Assembly: GCA_001510575.1 (NCBI GenBank)
Contig: LNGK01000018.1
Location: 52,127 to 116,126, forward strand
Direction: 5' to 3'
Origin: Knoxdaviesia capensis
Lineage: Eukaryota; Ascomycota; Sordariomycetes; Microascales; Gondwanamycetaceae
Length of the DNA: 64,000 nucleotides
The position numbers and the translations under genes are program-made. Of the stretch, positions 23,970 to 36,277 are shown piece after piece. The notes beneath the pieces were generated by a model that was given only the letters and a program-made list of their open reading frames with translations, did not search any database and was not told the origin of the DNA. Positions within the stretch are counted from its first letter, which is position 1. Every line of letters begins with the position of its first letter.

Positions 23970-25640
23970 GGTCGCAGCTCGGGGGAACTCAATTTGCCAA
24001 ACTGACACTCAGAGACCACGACGCACCACCGGGTGCATTTCTTGGTTTGAACTTTGGTTGGCGTGCTCGTTTATCGTCGCCACTCTCCAGCATACCACGA
24101 TGTCTCGTTGCTCCCGCTCTTGCCTCCACCATTCGCCTTTTGATCATTCACTCACTACTACCATCGATCGTCAACCATTCCAGCCGCCGCTTGTCTACTG
24201 CTAAACTACATCGGGTATGCATTTCGTTGTTTCTTCTCCTTCCCCTTTACGCAAGGGTAAGCAGAGCAGAGCGTTGCCATGACCACAATGTCTGCGTCCA
24301 GTGCGAGTTTGCTGGTCTGTCACACTAAGCTTAGCAGCACATACACACACGATTGGGTTTGGTTCATCACGCGAGTTTCTGTCGTTCATCTTCGCGGCTT
24401 TGTCGTTCCACGTCTGGTGAGGGATCATCAATGCTCAGTTTCGTCTCTATCGCCACACATCCCCAATTCGAACACCAATACACTCCGACTTCTGCCGCTG
24501 GCATCCATTCTTATCTGGTGTAACTGTCCACTTCCTTCAACTGGGAATCGGAAACCTGCAGCTACCAACGACATGCACCGTCTCCCCAACAGTCATCCCC
24601 AATTTCAAAACACCCGGTTTGTCCTATTTCCAAAATCCAAAGGAAAGTCTGTACTATTCCAGGTATCACCACGTCTGTTTTCTGCACCTTGCTTGCTTGC
24701 TTTCTTTTTTCCTTCTCTTTTTTTTTCTTCTTCTTCTGTATTTTACCGTCCTTGCGCTCTTCGTTTCTCTTGTTTGATATTATTATGTTGTGTCTCTATT
24801 TCGCCCAGGATTGCGCCGTGGGTTTGGGGTTTGGGGGCGGATCATGGAGTCTGGTAGGTAAAACCAAAAAAAACACAGCGAATCTCTTGAGAATCAAATT
24901 CTAGTGATTGAGATGTAAGTACTTTGTCTAGACTTCTTGTGCGTGGGAGACTACTGTGTTGAGTCTGTCCATAACGTTGAGTCTGTCCATAATGGTCGGC
25001 CTGTCTTTGGCGAGATAGCAAATGGACACTACGATAACTTTTCATAAGATAGTGCCGATGAGGCTCAAGTGTTTCGCACTGGTGATATATGAACGTGTAT
25101 CCGAGTCAGTTCCCGTCAAGAATATGTCTCAACGACCTCGTTTTTGTCTTGTGGTTCAGGACAACCTGAACTGCGGTGTTCTCGTAGAAGCAAGACTTCT
25201 GGTGGTGTTCGTCACGTGACCGTCCGATGCAAGTCGTCTCCGGTCTAGTGTTATCGATAAGGCCCCACGCTCCCCTCGATCTTTTTTTTTTTTTTTTTTC
25301 CGGCCTTGATATTTTGATGTCGGTCAACTTTATAATTGTGACACTTGACAAGAAGAACGCACGATTCACGCTGTCGACAGTGAATCTGAATTGGAACACT
25401 CCGCATATCCGTTTCGATCTTTATTGAAGCCTCCTCCGAATTCTCAGAGTTCATTTTTTACGGAAACCTGAACCACTCGAGCCGTCGTTCGCCAACTCAC
25501 AGGCCGATTCCCTCCAGTTGAGCACTCTTGGTCGACAACGAGCACGACCAAACCCTCTAGACGAAGCCTTCGTTTCTCTGCCCTTCACCTCTTCGATCAC
25601 ACCGTCCTCTTCCCTCAAATCCCCCACACACCGGCTCACA
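23970..25640. other. Intergenic region between U1-70K and MRT4
   Basis: No supported gene in 1.67 kb. It holds T-rich blocks, an 18-bp tandem duplication (24958-24993), a poly-T run at about 25282-25300, and a C/T-rich leader before the MRT4 start. Confidence 0.55.
24958..24993. repeat. 18-bp tandem duplication
   Basis: The unit GTTGAGTCTGTCCATAAC at 24958-24975 is repeated at 24976-24993 with one final mismatch. It lies in intergenic DNA and has no recognised function. Confidence 0.85.
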
Positions 25641-26625
25641 ATGCCCAAGTCAAAGCGGTCGCGCATCGTCAACCTGACGCAGGTCGACAAGAAGGGCCGC
25701 GAGCACAAGGACCGGTTATTCGCCAACATCCGCGAGGCCGTCACCAAGTACCAGTTCTGCTTTGTGTTCAGCGTCGACAACAGTCGGAATAGCCATCTGA
25801 AGACCGTCCGCCAGGAGCTGTCAGACTGCGCGTGAGTTTACCTTGCATATGTCCAGGCCGCAGAGCCGGTCCGAGAAGATATCTTCCAGCGTCTCCCAGT
25901 GCTGGCAGAGAGACCAGGTTTGATCAACATGGAGAGGCGTCCTTGCTAACGAGATCCGTATGTCTGTGTATCCAGCATCTTCTTCGGCAAGACCAAGCTC
26001 ATGGCCAAGGCGCTCGGCCAAAGCCCCGAAGAAGCCCAGGCCGACGGCATCGAGCGTCTGGCCCGCCACATCCGCGGCCAGGTCGGCCTGCTCTTCACGA
26101 ACCGCCCCGCCGCCGCCGTGCTCGAGTACCTCGCGGCGGTCGCCGAAGCCGACTTCGCCCGCGCCGGCACCGTCGCCACGCGCGACTTCGTCGTGCCGCC
26201 CGGCGTCATCTTCTCGACCGGCGGCGAGGTGCCCGCCGAGCACGACGTGCCCATGGAGCACTCGCTCGAGCCCGAGCTGCGCCGCCTGGGCGTGCCCTCG
26301 CGCCTGGTGCGCGGCAAGGTCGTCCTCGGCGACGAGGACGGCACCGGCGCCGAGCCGTATGTTGTGTGTCGCGCCGGCCAGACCCTGGACTCGCGCCAGA
26401 CGCGGCTGTTGAAGATGTTTTCTATCCCGATTAGCGAGTTCCGTGTGCGTGTGCTTGCGTAAGTACTCTCCATCCTCCTTTGAATCTTGAAGATTCTTGC
26501 TCTTTCTCTCCATCTAACTGTGTTTGCATCATAGCTACTGGTCCGCTGCCACCAGCGAAGTCACCGAGGTCGAGCCCGACTCGGCCTCCAACGACGACGA
26601 GGAAATTGCCTCTGACGACGAGTAA
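25641..26625 (+). CDS. mrt4: Ribosome assembly factor MRT4 (P0-like), 254 aa
   Basis: A nucleolar paralogue of ribosomal stalk protein P0 that occupies the P0 site on pre-60S particles and is later exchanged for P0. Three exons: 25641-25831, 25976-26458 and 26535-26625; 765 nt, frame exact. Introns are 144 nt (GTGAGT, branch TTGCTAAC) and 76 nt. The start MPKSKRSRIVNLTQVDKKGR is the expected basic N-terminus. The L10-like fold follows: LFANIREAVTKYQFCFVFSV, IFFGKTKLMAKALG, GLLFTNR and the insert VPPGVIFSTGGEVP, with the family-typical SIPISEFRV. The C-terminus is acidic (EVEPDSASNDDEE) and lacks the P-protein C-terminal peptide, separating MRT4 from P0. The length fits the family. Confidence 0.96.
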
Positions 26626-27578
26626 ATGCCACTCCGCCAAAACTGTCAAGTTCGGGAAAAGCTCCACATGGAGTGGGACGAGAAGAAGCACGGGAGACGC
26701 AAAAGAATGAAAGACAGTTTGAGGTGGGCTTTGCTGCACACATAGGATCGACACAATTTGAAGGAAACCATCCCGTTATTTGCGTCACCATTTCCTCCTG
26801 AATCCGGCATATAAAAAAGTTTGTTTAGCTCTCTTTCTGGTCCGCTGGGTGGCGTTGTCGGCGTCTAAATATATGCTTTTCTGAATCTGCACGTATCCAT
26901 CTGCTGCTCTGAAATCTCATCTACGTGAGTTTGGGTATGTGAACTGTTGCAATTTATCTCGATGAGTATGCCAACTTTTGGATATTCACAGTTTGTAAAA
27001 TCACAGTTTGTATAAATCACAGGATATATCATAATCTGATAACGGCATAAGAGAAGATGAAAAGAAACAAGACCTGAATCGTGTATGTATCTGTCCGTCT
27101 GTCTTTACTCGGATAAGTAACCCAGCACACCGTCCGTACTCATAGCTATCAAAAAGTTGAAACAGAAATCACACGCCCACAGACTCATGAACAGGAATGT
27201 CGTCCCTAAATGGAACCCATCTCCAACCCCAATCATCTGCAAAGAACCTCTCCAAGTGTATTCATTCAAATCCATATCAAACCAAACGCGGAGTGTCTTG
27301 TCCTCCCGTTGGATGATGCCAGTGATATCAGAGTCCTGCGTCTCTTTCTCTCGACAACAAGATAAGAGACGGAGTTCGTTTTATTTCGTCAAAATCGTGA
27401 AAGTCCCGGGATAGGATACCGGGACATGATAAAAAAAGGAAAAACAGAAAGCAACAAAGAAACACAAACCAAGGAGGAGAGATTTACCGAGAAAGAAAAA
27501 AGAAAATAATCGCAAAAAAAGGAACAGCACTGCAGCCATCCTCCCGGCCTGGGTTGTGCGCATGGCACACCCGAGCCA
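26626..27578. other. Convergent 3' region between MRT4 and the Zn2Cys6 gene
   Basis: AT-rich 3' UTR-like sequence with no gene seen. A short imperfect repeat TCACAGTTTGTA occurs twice near 26989-27015. Confidence 0.5.
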
Positions 27579-30500
27579 TTATATCGGGATCGTGTTGAGC
27601 GACTGAATCTCGCTCATGATGCTCTCGTCCGCCGTGATGCTCCGCATGATCTCCTCCTGCGTGAGCCCGATCCAGTAGCTCGGATTACTCTGCTGCGCCT
27701 TCTTGGAGCGGTATATCTCCTGCGCCACGCCCTTGACCTGCCCGCTGGCCTGCGTCGCCGACCGCCACACGGTCGCCAGCTGGTTCATTGCCCCGATGTT
27801 CAGCCGGATCTGCTGTCGCAGGTTGTCGTCGTCGTGCGGCACGAAAAACAGCGCCCACTTGCTCAGGTGCACAATCGACGACAGCGTCACCACGCACGTG
27901 AAGAAGTGCGTGTGCGAGAGCAGCGGCACGCGGTGCGTCACCATCTTGCTGATTTCGTTCGCCGACGAGATGGTGTGTCGCGTGTGCGAGTTGAAGGCTT
28001 CGCCGCCCGGGACCGGGCGGAACGGCGCACAGGACGTCACGCTGCGGGTGGGAGACGAGTCAAGTTGGGAATGGGGCTGGTGGAGAAGAATAGAGGTCCT
28101 ATTGCAAAACCAGGCGTGTTAGTTATGTGGCCAGATAGCCAGGTGGTTTCGGAGACAGCTTACGCGTGCGTCATCATCATTGCCTGGAACATCATCTCAT
28201 CTAGTTCACAGTTCTTCGTGAGCGCGTCCTGCTTGCTCTGCGGGAGATGGATCCGCCAGTTGGTAAGCAGGGCTTCAATCCGGCCCAGGTTCTCGTCCTC
28301 CGGTCCGTAGATCGGGGGGACTCTCATGAACCGCCCCAAGTTGCGGCCCGCGAGGATCCGGTAGGCAAACGACGAGAACTCGCGGTCCTCGCCAGTGAAG
28401 TCTCGGTCTTCAAGTTCCTCAAGGTACATCGGTCGAGGGATGGTCTGGAAGTTGAGAAAAAGAAACCGTTAGGATACACGGAGACAACATGGTTAGAGTT
28501 GTAGCATGACAGAAAAGGCTAGGAACTTACGCCAGAGAGATACTGATGCTCTTCACAGGGCAGAGCCACACCGGCAGGAACATCGTAAAGGAAGAAGTTC
28601 GTCTGGCGATGCACACCGGCGATCATACCGTCCACCACGAACAAATCCCACCACGTGCGTCTCCAGCTCTCCTCCAAGACCGGAATACCGCGTCCGTGGA
28701 GAGTGGCAAAGGCCCGGGTATTCAAGTCAATTTCAATGGCAATTCGCTCAACATCGCCCAGCAGCTGCCGGGCGCGGTCCTGCTGACTGGCACCGTCGAG
28801 ACCAATAATCAGAAGAAGGAGGGTCTGCACAAGAAATCCGTCCTTGTTGACAGACTGATCGTAGGCTCCCTGTAGCGCCTCGTCGAAGAAACGCGAGCCG
28901 GCCGGCCCAGAATCCAGGTACATCGAGCCGACGTACCGGATGGCCGACAGGAGGTGGTTGATCTGGCCGTCACGGGCAATCCGCAAAAGGTCGTCGCGGG
29001 GGAGCACGAACGGGTGGGCGGCAAAGAAGTTCCGGTAGAACGAATCGAAGCATCTTTCCGCCATAGACGACACCGGGCCGTGTCCAGGGAGGGCGACGGG
29101 GCCGGAGGTGGATTGCGTAAGCATCAGATGGGCTGATTCGGCCGGATTCGGCACAGAGAGGGTGCGGAAGAGCTGCATGTTGGATATGGAGGCCAGTCCG
29201 GGGGTGGACGCGGCGAAGGGGCTGGCCGGGTTGGATTCGGGGAGCAGCACCTGCGGGTTGAAGGCCGCAACCGAGGAGGGGATGTCAATGGACGTCGTCA
29301 TGCCGGGAATGCCGTTGCTCATGCTGGCAGAGAGGCCGGGGGCGGCTCCGAGGAGCATTGGGCAGCTGTCCGGGGCTGTTGTAGTCGTGACGTCGGGGGA
29401 TGAGGAAGCATGGCGTTTGTTAGGGTTGGCGGCGGGGGCCTTTCGGGGTCCTCTGTAGCCGCGTCGGGAAGCAATATACACGCATTCCGAATCGGAGGCG
29501 ACACAGCGGGTGCACGGCGTCAAGCCATCACACTTCAAGTGTTTTCCTCTCTTTGATTTCGGGGACAAGTAGTTTAAGGTCAGCTGGTTGGTCTGATATT
29601 TGACGTTGATTGATATAGACAACGGAACAGGAAGGAGGGAGGGCTAGGGTTCTGGAACTTTCTAGCACCCGATATCCATCAAGTGAAGGAAGGAGCTGGA
29701 CAACGGGATTCCGATTGCATGTGATACACGGTGTTTTTATTTTAAAAAAAAGGGTATGGGAGGCAATTCAATCTTGGGATTCAACAGTCTGGGCGGGATG
29801 ATATGAGAGAGAGCAGGCAAGTTATATGGAGAAACGATACAGGGAGGGGTAGAGCAGATTGGGTGGAAGAAGCACACTTGTGGGCATAGACAGCCAAAGC
29901 TCAGAAGCAGCTCCGGAGCTGAAGTCTCGCCGAGCCAAGGGGAAGTCGGAAAAAGAAAAAAAAGAAAAAAAGAGGGGAGAGATCAAGCAGGTCAGATCAA
30001 AAGTCTTGGCTTCAATTGGGAGGGGGTGCATATGATGTGCGTGTGAAGTTCTGCTGAGTCTCAGACGGCCAGCCTTGAATGGCAAGGGAACAGCAGCATC
30101 TCCCCATACAACACAGGGCAGGACAGGCCTTGCTGTAACAGGCTTGTTAAAACCGGGGATACCAGATAGCCGGGAAGAAAAGAAAAAACAGGGATCACAC
30201 AGCACTACAGGTATGTAAGTGAGCGTGGAGGGGGTGTCGCGATCTGCGAAGTGAGAGGGGTGGTTCGGGGACTGCAAGGAAGGCATTCGGCGAAGTCCAG
30301 TCGTGGTCGGGGAATATCAGATGCAGAAGCATATCGACGATCGATCTGGAAGCGATGTCCCCAGTAAAATATAGATATATATATAATAAATATATATATA
30401 TCAATATGCAGTAAAAAAAGAAATAATCCCCAGTATACCGGCTGTCCCGCTTTCTTCGGATACTTGAAGATTCAGTGGGATATTGACGGTGTAGGGCAAA

Positions 30501-30808
30501 GTCGAGGGCGATCAAAGGCAGAACAAAGCAAACACAGTCACAGAGGGGCAACATACACAAGACAGGCAGGCGGCGGTCACCGACTGCTGCAGTAAGCGCG
30601 GGTCATTGAGAGCCGAGATAGCCGGCATGGACAGGCTGGACACGGAAGTGGTTGACGTAACCATCGACGAGGTCGGCGAACTGGAGTTGCTGGCCATGCG
30701 CGGGCTTGGAGAGGCTGTCGAGATGGACGCGGCTACAGCCTTGTTGTCCAGACTCGACGCGGAAGATCGGCCAGTCAAGGCGAGGTCTGGGGCAGTGAAG
30801 GATTCCAT
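27579..30808 (-). CDS. Zn2Cys6 fungal-type transcription factor, 690 aa
   Basis: A nuclear DNA-binding regulator. Four minus-strand exons: 30808-30557, 29550-28531, 28444-28164 and 28098-27579; 2073 nt, exactly 691 codons. Introns are 1006, 86 and 65 nt. The first exon starts MESFTAPDLALTGR and ends after the second zinc-cluster Cys. Exon 2 continues RGKHLKCDGLTPCTRC, giving a perfect C81-X2-C84-X6-C91-X5-C97-X2-C100-X6-C107 cluster followed by the basic linker SRRGYRGPRK. The fungal-specific transcription factor domain occupies roughly residues 190-500: FYRNFFAAHPFVLPRDDLL, SWRRTWWDLFVVDGMIAG, then an ARO-like PPIYGPEDENLGR segment. The C-terminus is helical. The target pathway is not evident from the neighbours. 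The long first intron and the 5' flank are purine-rich on the plus strand. The family is certain; I give no specific name. Confidence 0.93.
30369..30405. repeat. AT-rich microsatellite in intron 1 of the Zn2Cys6 gene
   Basis: Run of TATA/AATA units within the 1006-nt intron. Confidence 0.8.
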
Positions 30809-33607
30809 TGGCGAGAGCAGGCGAGACGAGGCTCGGGAGGTGACGGGAAAAAAAAAAAAAGAGGCTGTAGCTGCAAGTCCCTCGAGACGTAGTATTCTAG
30901 GTGAGTGTTGAACCCGTTGCGTGAGACCCGGGTCCTCGGGGAGAGTTTTCTTTTGTCTTGAGCCTCTCACAAAGCTGGAAGGCAGGTTTCGTCGGACTTG
31001 AGGATAGTGGAGGCAGCTGGAAACGCCACCTTGTTGTCTCCAGAAAAGAAAAGAAAGAAAGAAACAGCTTCGAATAATTGATCTAGAATCAAACGCAATG
31101 AGATCTAGATCTTTTCTTCAAGAAAAATATCGAAAGGCGAGAAACGACCAAGAAACCGCAAATTTTATATCGCAGCGTGATGATAAATCAACATCGACCT
31201 ACAGAGATAACGAAATAGAGAAGAGAAAGAGGAAAAAACGAAAAAGAAAAGAGGAACTAGATCGATCGGAATGGATCCAGCCGAGAGATGAGAAAGATAG
31301 CCCGAGGTTCTTCAATTTCCCCTCTTGTTCAGTAGTGGTATGGCCGCGTTTGGAGGTGGTTGTGGCAGAAAAATTGGACGTGAGGGAAGAGGAAGCGAAC
31401 GGAACGGAAAATGGAATGAGGGACGGGAAGGAAAAGAAGAAATCAAGATGTTCGGGGTTTCCTCCTTCAAGGGACTGTCAGGAAGCGCCAAGGACTGTCT
31501 TTTTGTTTGTCTTTGGAGCGGGTGTGTAGCCACACCTTCAGAATAAGAAGAGTGAGGCGGGGGGCAGAACGACAGAATTGGATATACCCCCGATCGACCG
31601 GGGAGGAAGAAGAAAGAGTTTGGGGCGTTTCTATTCAATAGCCTCAGGGCGCCCCATCCTCCCCAGCGAAATCCTTCTAGGCCAAGCCAGACCAGCCCCG
31701 ATCTTTCAAGGTTGGGGGAGTTCATGATTGGAGTGGAGTGGGTGGCTCTGCAAGGATGCATGGACTCACTCACCAGTCACCACACAATATGTGCATTCTG
31801 GGACACCTGCATGATCGAGTCGAGGGTAAAAAAGTGAAGAAAACAAATAAGTAAGTGGCCGAGATTTGATGGAATTTGCAGGACACAGTCACCAATCCGC
31901 CTTTCGGAGTGTGAGGCAATATAGCTGCTTCTCCTGCCTTCTTCTCTGAGATAACGTTATACGACTATCTCGGGCTAAACACTGGAATTCAAGCCCCTTG
32001 GGTTGAATCTTTGGATGGATTCTTTTTCTAAATTATATATCATATCATCATGATTCAGTGGAACACCCGAACCCTACTGATAAAGCTATTCCCAGTCAAA
32101 TCTGACCTCGAAGCCCAGCTGCAAGCCATATATTCTCGGCATAGAGTGGAAAGATGTGGGCTGTCTGAAATGCTCCCCTCCCAGCCCGGGCAAGGTCGAC
32201 TGGTGGGACGTTAACACCACCTATATAACGCACTTCTTGTATCTATTACGAACCTCTGACTCAAAAAAGAGGTGACCAGTAAGTAGTTCGATTAAACGCT
32301 TCAATGAGGGCCGTGTATATCACGATAATTCCAAGCACTTGCAGAAAGACAGTCTGTGCAATGGAGTCATGTTGTGCAAAACCACCAACCGGGCTTCCTG
32401 GTTGCTTTCATCTAGAAGCTTCGCAGTGCGGTCGGAAGACATATCACGATAACTCATAGTAAGTGTCATGGTGGTTTATGCAGCAAGCCGAGCTCCGTAT
32501 GATAGAGTAAGCCGTACAGTCCATTTTCAATTAATTTGTGTGAATAGGGCTCGGCCCTGAATTCTGCACCTTCTTCTTTTCTTGTATCTCAACTCGAGCA
32601 CTGCTCCATACCCCCATCCATCGTCTATCGTCTGCATAGCGGCAGGAGCATCCATCTCAGAGAGGCAATTACGGCTATAGCAATATCGCTGAAGATTATT
32701 CCAGTATCCAGTACAAGGCTGTGCTCAACAACAAATGTTTACCAGGTGTATTACAGAGCTGTGATTTTTCTCCGCCGAGTATGTTCTCAAGCCCCGGGCA
32801 CGGCGATGCTAGACGCAAGTCCCGTAGTCGCCGATTATCAGTCCCCTCCAAGAGAACCCTTCTCTCAGATATACTTCAGCTAGCCCCCCAATGCGCCCGT
32901 TCCACCCCCCTCTTTCAACAACTCCCCCCATTCCTGCATGCCATGATTTATTCCCATTCGTCCTCGTATATCCTGGCTTTTCCCGAACAAAGCGAACCTG
33001 GCTGGCGTGCTATGCAACCCCGATGATGAGATGACGCCTTCACATCCTCGCCGTGGCTTGTTTCCTCCACGTCGAGGCCAGCTTCCGACCTGTCCTGCCT
33101 TCCCGCAGCCTCACATCCGAGCAAAAAAGTTCTCGGCCCACACACACCCCCGTAAACACGGTCGCCCGCGCGCCCCGGATCTTCCACATCCCGATCTCTG
33201 AATCCTGCGGAATCTCTACTCACGAAAGTCCATCCGCCGACACCCCGGTGGACCTTTTTTTTCGTTGTTCGACACAAACAGAAACGCCCAGACTCGGTCC
33301 TCGGGCTCCACGATCCAACGATGCCGAGTCGAAGAGCTGGAACAAAGATGGCAACCGATAAATCTCAAGCCAGAGGAGAGGTCGCCGCAACAACAACTGG
33401 TCGAGCTAGAGTTGTCACATACTAGCTAACCCAGAGGAAAAGTGACGGTGGCTTGTCCGAGTTTAGGCCGGATGTTCCTGTTTAGGGCTCCGCTCACCAA
33501 GTTTCGCCGAACGAATGCTTGTTGGATTATTTTGGACTTTCGGCATTCGATGGAATTTGCGGGAAATACTCACCGAATCGTGCCCGGTTTTGGCCAAAAT
33601 CCCGACA
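30809..33607. other. Upstream region of the Zn2Cys6 gene, no gene seen
   Basis: About 2.8 kb. Positions 30809 to about 31500 are purine-rich on the plus strand (minus-strand leader). The rest is mixed sequence without a convincing coding frame or RNA gene. Confidence 0.5.
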
Positions 33608-34129
33608 TCAGTATTGCAGGAAAAAAAGTCTTTTGCGTTCACATGAGCTGCATCGCTCATAATCCCAGTATATCGGGCCCGTTTTGTCTACATACGAGCC
33701 TAGCCGGAGCCAACCATCCCACGCCTGGGAGACATATTTCGGCAGCCTCGACGAAATACACGATCCTTCGAAGTACGGCTGTGGTTCACGTATGTTCTCA
33801 ATAAACTCGTCATTGAATTTGATCAGGTCAAATTCCAGCGCGAGTCCTTGCGGAGCATGAAAAGCAGTCGTGCCATCACTCTTAAGTCGCAACCGAGGTG
33901 TGCAAGCGAGCACTAAGTTTACCGACCCGGGAGTAGGCAAGGTATGCATGTAGAAGAGGGGGAAACAAACACATACCATCCTCGAAGATTTGAGGCAACG
34001 GGCCTGCTGATGCCGCAACACCCAAGTTTTCTGGTTTCTGCTCACAGAAGTGAGCAACGCTCGCAGCAGCGCCAACGAGGATCTGCTGGCAGCGCAGTAA
34101 GGGGGGGTTGGACAAGGTGAGGGCCCTTG
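33608..34129 (-). pseudogene. Possible decayed or partial gene of unknown family
   Basis: Two open segments on the minus strand join in frame across a well-formed 64-nt intron (33976-33913; donor GTATGT, acceptor AACTTAG): 34129-33977 and 33912-33608. The predicted product has protein-like blocks such as LRCQQILVGAAASVAHF, CTPRLRLKSDGTTAFHAP and LEFDLIKFNDEFIENIRE. The left segment opens without an ATG, and a TGA closes the frame just upstream, so a start or upstream exon is missing. I do not recognise the family. It may be a relic of a larger gene or an unannotated small gene with a further 5' exon. Confidence 0.3.
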
Positions 34130-36277
34130 GAAGATTCTCTCAGGGCTTCCCGGAATGGTGAGGATATAAGACCGCGTTTTGGGATATTCAGCAAAAACAA
34201 GATAAAAACTGATGTAGTAGACGAAGAGTCCGCGGTTTGCCCCGATATGATTTCCTGTGCGTGGCCAGTATATGTATGGATAAACACTTGAGTAGAGGGT
34301 CGTTAGTTTAGCCTAGGGTTAGGGTTATACTTACCGTGCACCCGGCGCGTCCGACGGAGATGAACGGGGAAGCAGCACCCTTAGACGTCTGTGGCACCTT
34401 TCTCTTCTGTTTTTTTTGTCTTCTTATGAGTCAGGCTGGGCGCGGCGAAAGGCGCCCCCCTCGGGGCTTTCGAAGTCTTCGGTTCGCAGTGAAGGGGAAG
34501 CTAAGTGCCGAGAGTTATCCCAGCACCTCGCAGACATTCAGATCGAGCCAAAGTCCGCCTTTCGACTGGAAATAATGCAACCACATCGGGGATACCTCCG
34601 CCAGAGCCGGGACATGGACGTCGTGGTAGGGTGTTGGTGCACTCAGACCAGAGTTGCAGGAAGTGATTCACTCTATTGCTGGGATGCGTCTATGATCCTG
34701 TTTCTTGACATACAAAACATCCGCTTCTCCTTCTTTGGCCTGCTTGCTAACTTTCCCCGAGAAACTCCACGACACTAGATAGGTAACCTTTGCCCAGCTT
34801 CCGCTAAGTTGCAAAGTGCCCGCCCTACCAATACGAATTACAACATTTATTCTATTCGGGGGCCCAGATGCTGGCAGGGCACTATCCTAGCCGGGCCGTG
34901 TACGGTGTCTTGTGTCATACCGGCGCAGGATGTCTGTCCTGGGCGATACCGGGAGAGTAGTGCAGGCAAGCGGGCAGTCTGTGCCTCCAGAGTGACTGGC
35001 TGTCATCTCTGGACATATTTGCCAGCATGTACTTTCGAAGAAGCTGAATCCAGGACCTACCGTCCAGGTTTACTGGAAGCCTGACCTACACCGTTCCATA
35101 TCGTCCCCAGTATGGCTGTTCTTAAGTCATTCTCCATAAACGCATGGCTCCGTGCTTCTCATGGCGGTGTGGTTGGCCGAAGCAGAGAGGAGGCCCAAGT
35201 GGGACGGGACACGCCCGGACCGCCGCAATTCACCGGTAGATAAAGCACGATGCGGGAAAGCGCGTATCCAGAGTCCTATTCCAACTCGCGATATCAGTGG
35301 TCGTTTAGGTCCCGCGCTGCCCATGCGTACATACCCAGGACCCCCAAGATCGAGAGAATAAGGCCAGCCTGTGGTATCTTGAGACATGCACGACGGGAAG
35401 ATAACCCCCAGCATAAGAGATCTCTTGAGATAGGTGATAAACTCTCTCACGTGCGCGGACGCCACACCCACACTATGCCCGGCATAGCCATCCCTGCATA
35501 TTCCATTCCGCCGTTTTGTCTCACACACTCTCCCCCCTCTCTCGATTGTGGTCCGTTCTCTTCCGCGGTGGTCCATTGCACAGGCGTTCGAGTTGTTGTC
35601 ATCTTGCCCCCTTCATCCTGTGAGACATCCCTTGCACGTGTGTCGGACGACGCCTCGTGTCCCCGCCCTGTGCACTCAGCCATCAGACATGCATCCCCTC
35701 ACCCACAGGCACGACAGGTAAGAAGCACCAGAAAAGATTCTTCAGATTGTCTCTCCTCCATCTCATTCTCTCTCTATAAGCGTCCGAGACCATGTCCGTT
35801 ATACCCTAGCATCATCATTAAAGCACACAGAAAAAAAAGAGAACAGCCTGCCGAGTCCCCCTCCATCATGGACGAAAACTCGACAAAAAGAAAAGCCAAG
35901 ATTCCCCTCCAGCCATCCCAGCCAAGGTGGACAGTCAACACCTGCCAGAGATGTATGTAAAATCTTAATACGTAAAAAGAAAAGAGAGCCAGGAGAAGAG
36001 GTTTGAGCTCCGGGGGAAATTGGAGCACAACCACGGCCTCTTTTGCTTTTACCCACATAGAGAGAGAGAATCCCTTCCACCGAGTCTCCAACACCAACCA
36101 CAACGTCATTACGCCAGGCGATAGTTCATACACCACACATCTTCACGACCCAATCTTGACATTAATAAGCCTCACAGAGGTTGGTTTCGACAGGCGTTGG
36201 GTGGCAGGAAGACGGAGTAGAGGAGGATGATTGTCGCGGCTCACTACTGATCCACTGACCCAGCCAGAGTGTGTCGT
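34130..36277. other. Intergenic region upstream of the methyltransferase 3' end
   Basis: No supported gene. A tandem telomere-like TAGGGTTAGGGTTA occurs at about 34315-34328. A promoter-like C/T-rich block with TATAAG near 35775 leads to a short frame (35868-35960) discussed as a finding. The long frame at 35250-35960 is otherwise not protein-like. Confidence 0.5.

Noticed and set aside
24320..24355. AGCAGCACATACAC, resembling the start of U6 snRNA
   Set aside because: The match ends after about ten bases; the conserved U6 ACAGAG box and Pol III signals are absent.
34313..34328. Idea of a chromosome end or telomere
   Set aside because: Only two TTAGGG units, with unique sequence and genes on both sides; at most an interstitial motif.
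35250..35867. Upstream part of a 236-codon plus-strand frame
   Set aside because: Not protein-like; only the final ATG-led segment with its donor-like end is worth noting.
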